DNA of 64,000 nt from Cymbidium sinense (Eukaryota; Streptophyta; Magnoliopsida; Asparagales; Orchidaceae): the NCBI GenBank assembly GCA_021442155.1, contig CM038222.1:21090923-21154922 (forward strand). The letters run 5' to 3'. Positions 11,676 to 23,945 of the stretch are shown here, piece by piece. A program made the translations under genes and the position numbers. Within the stretch, counting starts at the first letter, position 1. Every line of letters begins with the position of its first letter. The notes under the pieces are model-generated. The model searched no databases, was not told the DNA's origin, and worked only from the letters and a program-made list of their open reading frames with translations.

Positions 11676-13560
11676 GGAAGAAGGGTGTGATTTAACTCCA
11701 ATGGGGAAAATTAGATTGGGTTTAATTTAATGAGTTAATGTATAGACCCTTTAGTGCAATGGACCCACTTAGTGGTTATATCATGACCTACCTAAGGTTT
11801 TATAAATCCAAGGGATAGTCTATGGTGGGGTGCTAGCTAACCTAAGGGGTTGCTTTTGTGTAGACTATGCTAGGAAGAAGGAGTAGACTTACATCTTCCA
11901 AAGAGGAACAACCGGGTGACACGTTGGATGCACCACAAATCAAACCGGACTTAGGGGACTGAGTGAATGTCATTTGGGATTTATGTCAACTCAAAAGTAA
12001 TCAAGATTAATTTTATCTTAATTTCATGTTATTTGATATGGTTTTTTTATTTTAGTTTGATTTTGAATTGAGGGCATATCCACTAAGGATGTGAGCTCGG
12101 TCAAATTTCACAGATCTAATTTATCGACCATATCGGTGTGCGATGGACCCATTGAGAAGTGGTTATATCAGACTTATCCTACCTTAGATTTATAAATCCA
12201 AAGGGATAGTCTACTAGCCATGGGGTAGAGCTAGCCAACCTAAGGGATTTACTTTTGGTATGTAATGGCTATGCTTGGAAGAAGGCATAACAAACTTACA
12301 TCTTATAAAATAGGGAACAACTACTGGGGTGACATGTTGGTAGCAATAAATCAAACGACTTAGGGACAGTAAAGTGGTCTTTGGAACTTATATCAACTCA
12401 AGAGTAGTTAGGCAATTCTTATAGGGAGTTTTGTTGATATTGCCCTAAAGATAGGATGCCTTCTTGGGAAAAGGTACAGCTAGGGGTGTCCTCCTAATCC
12501 ACAAGTGAACAAGGGACCACACTGAGAAGGGGCTAAGTCAGCCTTGACCTATCTCAAATATACTAGACCAAGAGAGAATCTGCACATCCACATGATGGAT
12601 TCTCCAACCACAGGGGTGATTACTAGGGAACTATATGATAGTAACCGGATAATGTCTAAATGGGGATGTGATCCAAATATAGTGCCCACAAGGGTGTTGC
12701 TAGGGGCATTATCACGAGAAAGAAAGCCTATAGGTGTACAATGGCCAACTCAAGAAGAAAGCATAGAAAACTTATATTTACCATGAGTGGTGTATCCTAA
12801 GGTGCGAGAGCCAACCAACCTAAGGTGTATCCATCAGCATAAGTGGTGTATCCATCAGCAAAGTGAGAGCCAACCAACCTAAGGTGCCCGTTAGTGTACA
12901 ATGATCAATCTGGAAAGAAAGCATGTAGGCTTACAACTTTCTAAGAGGAACTGATCATCAGGATAGTCTGTGATTGGCAAGACGGATGTCATCTGACCTA
13001 AAGCGATAATTAAGCGGGGAGCCCTAAAAAAGGACTGGATTCATACTTGAAGTAGTCAGGAGGGAAGGAACTACTAGGGGACTTATCTTAAACCTTAAAT
13101 ATACTCAACCTGGTTAGTGCACAAAGGCTAATCTAAGAAAAAAGCATAGCAGACTCACATCCTCTTAAACGAAGTCAACATGAGGTAGCTTACAATAGTA
13201 AGGCCTACCAAACTAACAAGGTGTCTCATTGTGCAGTGGCCAAGTAAACAAGTAAAGTGTAGCAGACATACATTCTCCAAAGCAAGAAGACCAATGTGGT
13301 GACACACTAGTTGGGTAGCGTGTTAGCTCGACTTAGAGCAGTTAATGAGTGAGTGCGATTGGGGGCATCATCTCAACTCAAAGTAGTCCGAGACAAAATA
13401 AATGTGTTTGTTTTATATGTTTTTGTGTAGTTTGTGTTTTTGTTGTGTCAATGAAAGATAAAGCTTGGGTTCTTACATACACTAAACACATTGTCGATTC
13501 ATAAACAAAAATACTTTCAACATGGAAGAGATTGAATTATACATTAATGATAATTATTTT
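11676..13560 (-). repeat. 3' non-coding region of Tat-type element, copy A
   Basis: This lies downstream of integrase on the minus strand and consists of diverged quasi-repeats. On the + strand each carries wording such as GTGCAATGGACC, AGCCAACCTAAGG and GCAGACTTACATC. The last anchor recurs near 11889, 12294, 12929, 13156 and 13267. The same region occupies about 26.3-28.0 kb in copy B and 55.6-57.5 kb in copy C. A long repeat-bearing region between pol and the 3' LTR is a known trait of the plant Tat lineage. The short + strand ORF at 12544-12786 is a chance frame through these repeats. Confidence 0.65.
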
Positions 13561-16500
13561 CAAACATGATTTATAATATTTCTTTAAGTAGAGCTCGTTG
13601 ATTGAAAGCATTGGTTGCTCTCCCTTATGATTAATAAGCTGATAAGATCCTCCTTGGTAGGCCTTCTCTATGAAAAAAAGGTCTTCTTAAGTAGGTTCAA
13701 ACTTGCCTCTGATTTTATGACGGGCAACAATCGATCTCCTTAGAACTAAAATAAGCTCTCTTAGTTGAAAAGCTCTAGGATGGACCAACATGTTATGAGT
13801 ATGAATCATTTTAGCTTTGTACAACTCAAGATTTTGGCATGCCCATAGGCATCTCTCCTCCAAACCTTCAAGCTCTTCTAATCACGACTTGGTGTTATGC
13901 TTTGTTGTGATCTTTCTACCCATAATTATCCTTAGTGATGGGAGTTGGACTTCTAATGGTAGAACGACTTCAGACCCATACACTAAGGAGAAAGGAGGCG
14001 AGTTGGAGTTCTATATGTGGTGTGGTAGGCCCATAATGCTTCAATTACTTTTGCCACGATCACTTGTTGTTGTCAAGTGTCTTCTTTAGTATTTGGATGA
14101 GAGCTTTGTTGAAGAATTCTGCTAAGCTGTTTGCCATCAAATAGTTGATGGTAGAATATCTCCAATATATGTTGTGTCTCCAGGAAAATTTGTTAATCTC
14201 AACGCTCTTGAATGCAGTACCATTATCAAAAATAATTCATCGAGGCACTCCGAACCTATATACGATATGGTTCCTAAAAATGGAGCACATGCTGAGATGT
14301 GACCTCTTTGAGCGAAATCACTTTTGCCAATTTGGAAAAGTAGTCAGTAGCAGCTAAGATGAACTGATGACCCTTAAAAGGAGGAGGATCAATCGAACCC
14401 ACTATGTCGGTACCCCAACACTCGAGTAGCCATGAGGCCTAATGTAAGTATTAGATGGTTGGTGTAGGACCACGCCGTGTATTTGATATTGGTGTCATCA
14501 CCTAGCAATATCCATGCAATCTTTGATCATCGATGGACAGTAGTATCATAGTCTCTTGATCTTGGCTTTCATCTTCGAACCAGATTGGTTAGCTCCACAT
14601 AATCCACGATCACAAACTTATGGGCTTCGTGCTTGTCTAAATAACCACATATGATAGAAAGACTACATAAGATCATCCACAAGAGCATAGAAAGTGCTCT
14701 CTACTTCATCTGATGGGCTTATGACTTCTCTTGAGGTAGTTTTCCTTTATTTAGGTAATCCATGTATGGTTACCTACAATCTAAGTCATCATTTTTCTTG
14801 GCAAACCTCCCTTCAAGAGAGTACTTTTTTATGAGTTCAATATACTAATAGGATAAGACTTATCTATTTTGGACCTTTATTGATATGGACTCATCCTGAT
14901 ATGCCAAGCTTGCTTGGCTAAAAGTATACTATATCATTCTCTCCACACGAGGAATATTATAAATGATATAACCTGGATTTGGGCCAACAACTCCATGGTG
15001 TACTTGTGGTAGTGATGGAGCTTGGGATTTATAACCTTATAGGACCCAGCGATTTGGTTGATAACTAGTTGAGAATCCCCAAAGATGTTGATGTTCTAAA
15101 TGCTTAGACTAACGACTAACTCCAGATCGACAATCATAGCCTCATATTCGACTTTATAATTGGTGCAAGGATTGATTGATATGAGAATCATCACATCATG
15201 GTCGAGTTAAGAGAACTATTCCTACCCCTCTCTAGAATAGTAGATTATGGTTCTTCTCCTCTTTGAGAGGAAGTTAGACCATCAAAGTACATCTCCCAAT
15301 GGTGAATGCTAGTGTCCCATAAGATCATGATTTGTTCAACAGGGAGATCATCACTAAGCAAGAGTCACAAGTTGGTGGTATACTAGAAATGCTTGTCCTT
15401 TCATGCATGGAGGGTATAAAGGTAATGTCAAACTACAAGAAATCATGGATCATCATGCCAACCATTCGATAAGTCATGAGATACTTAGTGGATTGATCCT
15501 AGAGATTAAGTTCACCTTATGAGGAAGCATGTGTCAGTAGCTTTTGGATGCAAAGATTATAGCTAAAAAATGCTTCTCAATGAGTGGATAATTAGCAGAT
15601 TGGGAAGATGATGAGGTAGTAGTGCATTTTCCTTCCCTTCATCATTTGGGCCAACAAAGCACCAAGGGAGTCATTTAATGTAGGTGTAAAGTATGAGCAA
15701 TTTGTTTGGGATGGGGTCGCTAGAACTTGTGGCATCATCAAGTAACACTTGATGTCTTCAAAGGCATGCTCACACTTGTCATCCCATTTGAACTTGACAT
15801 CCTTTTTGACAAGTGCTAAGAATGGTTGACATCTTCTAGATAGGTTGGATATAAAGCTTATTAGATATGCCAATTTCCCTTGGAATGATTTGAGTTGAGT
15901 TAAAATTTTTGTGGCAATTCTAATATCGCCTTAATCTTCTCTCGATCGATTTTGATTCCCTCGTGTCAACAACAAACCCAAGGAATTTTCCAAGCTACCC
16001 AAATTAACACTTCAGGGGTTCATTTTAAGGTTAAATTATCTTAACTATTCAAAAATTACTCTCAATTCAATAAGATGGTCTTCTGTTTCTCTACTTTTGG
16101 CCATGAGATCATCGACATTGCACTTGAATTGATGATGAATGAGTTCGCCAAAGATTTGAGTCATAGCATGCTCGTATGTAGCATTGGCATTTTAAGGCTA
16201 AAGGCATGACCTTATAAATAGATTTTGATCAGGACCTTATAGAAATAGATTTCAATTGGGGGTTCAAAAAGTAGGTTTCTTTCATCTTCAAGGCCATCTT
16301 TATTTGGTTAAATATGAGCCATCCATGAAAGAGAAGACGCATGAGATGTGTCCACCACTTTGGATTGATAGTGGAAATTCATCTTTGGGCATGCCTTATT
16401 TAAATCAAAATTGATGCATATGTGAATTTGGCCATTCTTTCTTATAATTGGGATGATGTTGGCTAACTGTAGGGTATTTTGCTTCCTGATGAAACCAACA

Positions 16501-17987
16501 TCAATTTCTTGACTTCATAAATGTCTATGTCTAATCACATGTGTCTAGGAGCTTGCTTGATAGGGTTACCAGTAGGCTCTATTACTAGTTTATGGACTAC
16601 TACATTAGGAGCTAATTAGGAATCTCTTCATAACTTAATGCAAAGCAGTCCTTAAACTCAGTCAATAGCTTAACTAAGTCATTGGTTTTAATTCCATTCG
16701 ACAAAGAACTGATGAATGTCGGGTGTGAGTCTTCTTTACTTGATCTCTTCTTTGAACTCTGGTGCATCTTTGACTTCAAAATTATTTGGATCACTTGAAG
16801 TTTCTAAGCATAGCTCCTCATATGAGTTAATGTGATTTGAAAAGAACCTATTAAATTTCAAATGAATGGTGATGACTAAGCAATAATCATCATCATTGAT
16901 TGGACCCACTATACCGAATGATAGTCCCAGTCTTGATTGAGAGCTTTTGCATTTGTTCTTCCATATTCTTTCGAAGTAATCTGACCTATGCTTTGACCAA
17001 GTATGTGGGATTAACCCTTTCTTTGCTAAATTATGAACACAAGTCAAGTATAAATCCAAAGGTAATTCTATTAAATCTTTATATGAATCATCCTCAAATT
17101 CTACATCAACTTCTTTACTTGAAGATGATCCTCCCAGAAAGAATCTTTGAGTCTTCACACTTGTGGATGACTTAGGGGCTTCCTTAACTAGCAAACCTTC
17201 AACTTTTTGAGAGGAAAGTGGGGTTAGAGCTAAGGTTCTCAACGGATTCTTAACTATTTCACATATAGACTTGGATACACATATGCTTTTGCTTTGGAGC
17301 CCGCCTTCCTTATCTGCTAAAGTGTCACCTCCAAGGGAATCTAAGAAGAGTCTGTGCTAACCATATAAGACTCAGCCTATGAACTAGATTCTAAGTCTAT
17401 ATGGATAGAAAGTGTACTCTTGGCAGCTGGGACATATCTTTTGTTAGGCAGCTAATAAGGAGGTTTTGCACCCTGGACTACCAACTGCCTCTTCCTTTAC
17501 CTAGTGGAGGCTAGGTCACCCATATGTTCAAATGGAGTAATGAACTGGGTGGAATCTAATGTCCCCACTTCCTCCTCCAAGTCTATTTCCTCTCTTTATT
17601 TTCTTTTCATTTTCTCTTTTCTTTTTTTTTCTTTTCTCTTTCTTTTTCATTTTCTTTTCCTTTTTCTTTCCTTTTTCTTTTATTTATAAACTTTGGCCAA
17701 GTTCACGCGAATAGACTTGTTGATTTTGAGGGATGTAGTAAGCTATATCCTCATACATGCCAATCTCGTGAACTATAAATGGCTTGAGATCTTCTTTGAC
17801 ACAGTAGACGATCCCACCTCTCATGAACTTCGTACACTAATGTAGAGAAGATGGAACTATGTTGTTCTCATGTATCCATGGTCTCCCAAGCAAAGCGTTG
17901 AAAGATATATCTGAGTTTATAATGTGAAACTTGACTTCGGTCTTCCAATCATCTATCTCCAAGGGCAACACTATGGAGCCTAAGTCC
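13561..17987 (-). pseudogene. Ty3/gypsy Tat-lineage pol remnant, copy A
   Basis: Minus-strand domains, from 5' to 3': protease end with ALLGRPWIHENN (about 17700-17987); a ~100-bp purine tract (17575-17690, pyrimidine on +); a variable spacer (open at 16736-17242); RT from about 16720 down to 15840 with TEFKDCFA, GNPIKQAPRHM and AFSLKNANATYEHA; RNase H at about 15830-15400; archaeal-type RNase H near 15210-14960; integrase from about 14780, ending in YLKKYYKSCLK near 13570. Frameshifts and stops are frequent. The RT catalytic YVDD box reads NVDD (16108-16119), and the second zinc-binding His of integrase is Asn (GANQ). The polyprotein is dead by several independent lesions. Confidence 0.8.
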
Positions 17988-20487
17988 TGTTGACTTCACT
18001 TTTGGAGTGCGAATTCAACCTTCACATCTTAGACTTAAGAGTCTTCTGGATGCTAAGACTTCCTTAGTCATTAGACACTCCTAACAATTTGGTAAACACT
18101 TAACCTAAGCATAAAGACTTAGAAGATTTAACCATAAGATTAGGTTATGCATTAGGGATTAGGATAATCCACCTACCCTACAACCCAAATCCAATCCATG
18201 TTCACCTTCTCAAACCAAACCTCAAGTTCAATTCAGACATCAAATTCAAATCCAAAACCAAACCCAAATTCCAAAACCAAATGATTGAAGCCCATGATCA
18301 AATCCAAACTTGAAACCCTTCCTAAGCCATATGACCTATCCCATGGACTTAGCCAAATCTTAATCCAAATCAATCTAAAATCATTTGATTTTCTCATAAT
18401 CAATTTATATCTTCAATCATCTTCCTAAATATAAATCAAACCTACATTGAAATGATCAAAACTAAATAAAACTAAATCAAATTAACTCAAAGCCCTTCCT
18501 AAGCTATATGACCTATCCCATGGACTTAGCCAAATCTTAATCCAAATCAAGTCAAACTCAATTGATTTTCTCAAATCAATCATATTTCAATCTTCACAAA
18601 TTTAAATTAAATATACATTTAAATCATCAAAACTAAATCAAACCAAATCAAAATCAAACCTAAGCCACATGGCACAACTCCTTGGACTTAGCCAAATTTT
18701 CTTATTCCAAAACCCAAATTAATTGATTTTCTCATGAATCATACCTTTAATAATATTCACAAATATAATTGAAATCTACAATCATTAAGCCAAACCAAAA
18801 TCAACCCAAGTCAAACCCAACTTAACCCTTTTGACTTGAAATGTTCAAATGAACTAAAACCCATTTGAACCCAAGCCAATTGCAATTGAATTTATTCATC
18901 AATCCCAAATCCATATATAAACTCAACCCAAAATCTAGACATCTAAATCGAATTGGTCCACTTGACCCAGAGTGGCCAATTTGACCATTTTGAGTCAAGT
19001 TCTAATCCTACCCAAATTAGATTGAACCAAGCTCATCAAAACCTCTAATCATGATTGTTGATCACCATAGGTTGATCAATTGTCACAAATTAGGTCAAAC
19101 TAAGTTAACTTTGTCATTTGACCAAGTCAACCCCTTAACCCATATGAACCCAAACTAGCCAAATTGCAACCTAAGATAAATCCCTTGAATCCAATGATTC
19201 ATACCAAATCAAAATCAATATTTGATGAGACTTGACCTTCAATTGAGTGAAACCAAACCCAATTGGCCCTCTTGACAAAAGTTGACCTAAATTGACCTAA
19301 AAGACCAAATTGGGTCAAATAAAAATATAAACCAAGTTGATTGTAACCAATGGCTCAACTTCATTCTAAATTGATTATTGAACTTGGCCAAAGCAATGAA
19401 TGGACCTAATTGAACCCAATTGACCTACTTAGCCAAAAGTTACCTAAAGGTTCAAGATGGCCTAAAATAAAATCGAATCCAAATTAACTGAAACTAAAGA
19501 CTACAATCATCTTCAAATGGTCAACTAAACCCAAACTCCAATTTGGCCAATTTGGTCAAATTGGTCAACTTAACCCATTTGACCCAAATGAAATCAAATG
19601 AGCCAAAATCAAATCTAAGCTAAACAAAACCAGACCAATTGAACCAAAACATCCCAAATGATCATATGAACTTGACCCAACCCTTGGTTTGACCCAATTT
19701 GACCAATTGGTCAACTTGATCTAACCTAACCCAATCTGACCAAAATGAGTAGAATTGAGCCAAACCTAACCAAATCAACTCCAATTGACTTAAAATTTGG
19801 GCTAACCCACTTTTGGCTCATTTTCAAATCTGCCAAATCAAATAAAGCCAAATGATCATTCTACTCTTAGTTCAAGGTCATCACATGAGAAAATCACCCA
19901 TGTAAGTGGCCATTTCCATTACTTGGCCACTTTACTCTAATGGTCCACCTAGCCCTAAGACATTAACCCGACCCAAGGGGTGGTTGGTCAATTATGACCC
20001 ATAAGAGGTAAAATCACCTCACCCTCTCCATTGGAGCATTTGAAAACCATAGGCCATGATTCCTCCTTGGCAGCCACCTCCACACCTTCAACCAACCAAG
20101 CTAAGCCAACTCACCTCCTCCCTGCCACCCATGACTCCCTCAGATGGTCGGACGATCACTAGATGCCAAACCATATCCCACCGTTCAATCAAGATGAAGG
20201 GGGGCATACACCCTCTCATTTCCACTCAAACACACACAAAAAATTATTCCTCAAAGCTACCCAAGATGAGCCACTAAGTCATTCCCTAAGCTCCAAGCTC
20301 TGTTCCTCGATCAAAATGCCATTGCCATCCCAAATAGACACTCCCATTTCCAATGTAACATTTCTATCAAACTCACATTAACTTTGCACACCTTCTAGGC
20401 CTCATCAGCAAGAACAAATCATCTCCTAAGCTTCCCACCAGGTGGACTTTGATCAAAGCCGAGCTCCAAATCATCAGTCCTTCCTAA
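17988..20487 (-). mobile_element. Nested coding-free LTR-type insertion, partial (copy A)
   Basis: It starts with TGTTGACTTCAC directly after the protease text TATGGAGCC and a target-like AGTCC. The same junction occurs in copies B (32453) and C (62087). The 2.5 kb present have no coding capacity. Two parts stand out: CAAATC/AACCAAA-rich text at 18150-18900, and a dense cluster of TTGAC/GTCAA words at 18950-19800 that includes the perfect 16-bp palindrome TTGACCAATTGGTCAA (19699-19714). The copy breaks off at about 20487 into telomere-like repeat. Orientation is uncertain; - is given only to match the host. Confidence 0.65.
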
Positions 20488-21780
20488 ATAAAAACTAAAC
20501 ATAAAATTAAAATAAAATAAACTTAAAATAAACCTAAAATAGAATAAAATAAAACTAAATAAAACCTAAACCTAAAAAATAAATAAATAAATCTTAAACC
20601 CTAAACTAAAAAAAACTAAACTTAAAATAAAAATAAATAAAATAAACCTAAACCTAAACCTAAAGTAAATAAAATAAAATAAACTAAAAAATAAACCTAA
20701 ATCTAAACTAAAAAATAAACCTAAAATAAACCTAAAATAAAAAATAAATAGATTAAACACTTAAATTAAAACCTAAACCTAAACCTAAAAATAAAATAAA
20801 ATAAAATAAATTAAAACCTAAACTAAACAAAATAAAAATAAAAATAAACCTAAGAATAAAAAACCAAAATAAAATATAAACTAAACACAAAATAAAAATA
20901 AAATAAACCAAAAATAAAATAAATAAGAACTAAATAAACCTAAACCTAAAAAATAAACTTAAAATAAAACCAAAAAAAAAATAAAACCTAAACTAAAAAA
21001 AAAACCTAAACCTAAAATAAAAAATAAAATAAACAAAATAAACCTATACCTAAACTAAAATAAACTAAACTAAAATAAAAAACATAAACCTAAACTAAAT
21101 AAAATAAAATAAACTCAAAATAAACCTTAAACAAAATAAATAAAACCTAAAATAAACTAAAATAAAATTAAACCAAAACCTAACAAATAAAATATAAACT
21201 TAAACTAAACCTAAAATAAAAATAAAACCTAAGCTAAGAATAAAAAAATAAACTCAACTAAAAAAATAAACCTAAACCTAAAAAAATAAACTAAAATAAA
21301 ACCTAAACTAAAATAAATAAACTAATAAATAAACTAAATGAAATAAAATAAAAAATAAACCTAAATAAGGATAAATAAATAAAATAAACTCAAAAAATAA
21401 AATAAGCTAAATAAACTAAATAAACCTAAACCATTTACTTAATTTCTTAAAAAAAAAAATCCTAAAACCCTAAACTAAACCCTAAACTAATAAACCCTAA
21501 ACCTACAACCCTAAACCCTAAACTCTAAACCATAAAAAACCTAAACCCTTAATCCTAAATCCTAAGCCTTAAACCCAAAAACCTAAACCCTAAACCTATT
21601 CCTAAAATAAACCCTAAACCTAAATCCTAAACCTAAAACCTAAACCCTAAGTCCTAAACCCTAAATCCTAAACCTTAAAACCTACAACCCTAATCCCTAA
21701 ACCCTAAACTAACTTTAAACCCTTAACCCAAAACTAACCTCTAATGTTAAACCCTAAACCATAAACTAACCCTAAACCTT
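20488..21780. repeat. Degenerate telomere-like array, block 4
   Basis: A-rich AAATAAA/CCTAAA text with scarce G. A punctuation-like sequence (CATTTACTTAATTTC plus A-run) near 21430 precedes truer CCCTAAA words to 21780. The Phe/Tyr-rich minus-strand frame at 20572-20760 is a translation of the repeat and not a gene. Confidence 0.85.
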
Positions 21781-22217
21781 AAGAATGGGTAGAACCTTGA
21801 TGGTAGGAACATCACCTCACTCCTAGAAAGCTGAGGCAAAGGTGGAGGTAGCATCAAGTGGGGGGGATCCGAGGTCTGGATATGGAGGTGGTGGGAGCAT
21901 TGGTGGTTGGATGAAGGAGAGATGGAGGTTATAAACCATGGTGGTGGTAGGGAGAGAGATCGGATATGATGGCGATCCGCTACGAGAGGTGGGGTGGTTC
22001 TGATGGGAACTGGAGAAACAGAAGAACAATCAATATCTTATAAATTATGCTTTACAAGAGATGGTTCTACTTATCTAGGGTTTTTGATTTTCTCTATGGT
22101 TGCTCATATTTTATCTATGTCATCATTTGTGTCTTAAAAAACTTGGGGTACTACTTGGTTGATGAAATCAAAAAGAAGAAATGTTGAATATGAATTTGTT
22201 CTCTATTAGAAAAAAAA
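21781..22217 (+). pseudogene. GR-RBP 3' gene fragment, copy 2
   Basis: The fragment opens with codons for NLDGRNIT, the end of the RRM of plant glycine-rich RNA-binding proteins, right after CCCTAAG. Gly-rich codons follow (GGTGGAGGTAGC, TATGGAGGTGGTGGG). At 21996-22019 the frame reads GSDGNWRN, the characteristic tail of this family. The expected stop after the last Asn is changed (AGA), and internal frameshifts break the rest. The 3'UTR carries ATCTAGGGTTTTTGATTT and GATGAAATCAAAAAGAAGAA, ending in an A-run at about 22217. The 5' part of the RRM and any promoter are absent, so it is a truncated, non-coding remnant. Confidence 0.75.
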
Positions 22218-23525
22218 ATCTTAAACCTTAAACCCTAAACCCTAAACCCTAAACTAAAACTTAAACCCTATACGTAAAACCTAAATACTAAAACCTAAAC
22301 TCTAAACCCAAAACCCTTAAACCTAAACCCCAAACCCTAAACCCTAAACCCTAAACCCTAAACTAACCCTAAACCATAAACCCTAGACCCTAAACCCTAA
22401 AAAGCTAAAAACCTAAATCTAAACTAAATAAAACTCAAAAATAAAATAATTAAAAAAAACTTAAACCAATATAAAATAAAAACATAAACTAAATCCTAAA
22501 CCTAAACCTAAACTTAAACAAATCTAAATGAAAATAAAATAAAAAATAAAACTAAACTAAAATAAAAGAAATAAAACCTAAACTAAACTAAAAATTAAAA
22601 CCTAAATAAAATAAAACCAAACTTAAAAAAAATAATAAAACTAAATAAAACCTAAACCTAAAAAATAAACCTAAAATAAATAAAATAAAATAACCCAAAA
22701 CTAAAAAAAAATAAACCTAAATATATATAAATAAAATATAAAAAATAAACAAAATAAAATAAACCTAAACCTAAACTAAAATAAACTAAACCAAAATAAA
22801 TAAAACCTAAACTTAAAATAAATTAAATAAAATAAAATAAACTAAAATAAACCTAACCTAAAAAAAACCTAAAATAAACCAAAAATAAAACCTAAGACAT
22901 AAACCTAAAAAAATAAAATAAAACCTTACATAAACCTTAAAAAAAAATCTAAACCTAAAAAATAAAATAAAAAATAAACTAAAAAATAATCCTAAACCTA
23001 AAAGATAAACTAAAATAAAATAAACTAAAATAAATAAACCTAAAATAAATAATAAAAACTAAATTAAAAAAAAATAAACCTAAATAAAATAAAAAAATCA
23101 AATCAAATCAAATAAATAAAAAAATAAACTAAATAAACCTAATTTTTTAATTAAAACCTAAACCCTAAATCCTAAATAAACCCTAAACCATAAACCTAAA
23201 TCTAAAAAAACCATAAACCTAAACCTAAACCCTAAACCCTAAACCCTAAACTAAACTTAAAATAAACCCTAAAACCCTAAACATAAACCCTAACCTAAAC
23301 ATAAACATAAACACTAAACCCTAAACTCTAAACCTAAACCCTAAAACCTCTAAACCCTAAACCTAAATCATAAACCCTATAAACTAAACCTAAATAAACC
23401 TAAAATAAACTAAACAAACCCTAAACCTAAACCCTAAATAAAACCTAAACCTAAACACTAAACCCTAAACCTAAAACCTAAATCTAAACTAAACCCTAAA
23501 CTAACCTAAACTAACCCTAAACCCT
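22218..23525. repeat. Degenerate telomere-like array, block 5
   Basis: True CCCTAAA words at 22225-22410, then an A-rich degenerate block to about 23120. A weak punctuation sequence (CCTAATTTTTTAATTAAAA near 23130) is followed by truer CCCTAAA/CCTAAA words up to the next GR-RBP fragment. No gene is visible. Confidence 0.85.
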
Positions 23526-23945
23526 AAGAATGCAACCTTGATGGGAAGACATCACTAAGCTCTTCTATCTGGTGTAAGTAAAGGTGGAGGGCGACATCAA
23601 GGGTGGTGGGGATCTAAGTGTTGGATGGAGGTGGTGGTTGGAGTAAGTGGTGGTTATGTGGGAGGAGCGAAGGTTACCCATGGTGGTGGTGAGAGAGATC
23701 GGGATATAATGGTGAATCTCGCTACTAGAGGCGGTTGGTTCTATGGGAACTAGAGAAATAAGAATGAAATCTGACCACTTATAGAATTGTGTCTTCACAT
23801 AGAGATGATTCTACTTATCATGGGGTTTTGATTTGCTCTATGGGTGCTCATTTTGATCTATGTCATTGCTTGTCTAGAAAACTTGTGATACTTGGTTGAT
23901 GAAATAAAAGAATAAATGTTGAATCTAAATGTTCTTATTAAAATA
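23526..23945 (+). pseudogene. GR-RBP 3' gene fragment, copy 3 (flanks composite copy B)
   Basis: It starts with AAGAATG...AACCTTGATGGGA, the same start point as copies 2, 4 and 5, with several bases lost. A Gly-codon-rich middle, TATGGGAACTAGAGAAATAAG near the old stop, and the shared 3'UTR with TGATGAAAT ... AATAAATGTTGAAT are recognisable. It is followed by ~230 bp of telomere repeat and then the AT-rich ~340-bp repeat. The same order follows copies 4 and 5, so the fragment belongs to the duplicated composite unit. Confidence 0.7.

Larger units (their letters stand above)
11676..20487 (-). mobile_element. Composite Tat-type Ty3/gypsy element, copy A (truncated both ends)
   Basis: Reading the minus strand, it runs from part of a nested LTR-type insertion (17988-20487) through protease end, spacer, RT, RNase H, second RNase H and integrase to a 3' non-coding region (11676-13500). 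Compared with copies B and C it lacks the AT-rich 340-bp repeats and the outer 3' region. At the high-coordinate end it stops 2.5 kb into the nested insertion. Both ends abut telomere-like sequence, so they look like break points and not element termini. No LTR pair of the host element is visible. Confidence 0.8.

Noticed and set aside
16736..17242. 168-residue minus ORF as an independent gene
   Set aside because: It is the longest open stretch of the window, but it lies in frame order between the protease and RT of copy A, with matching text in B and C; it is the polyprotein linker.
17504..17689. + strand Phe/Leu/Ser-rich ORF (also 31944-32204 and 61668-61877)
   Set aside because: These are antisense readings of the purine tract between protease and RT in the three retroelement copies; the coding strand is minus.
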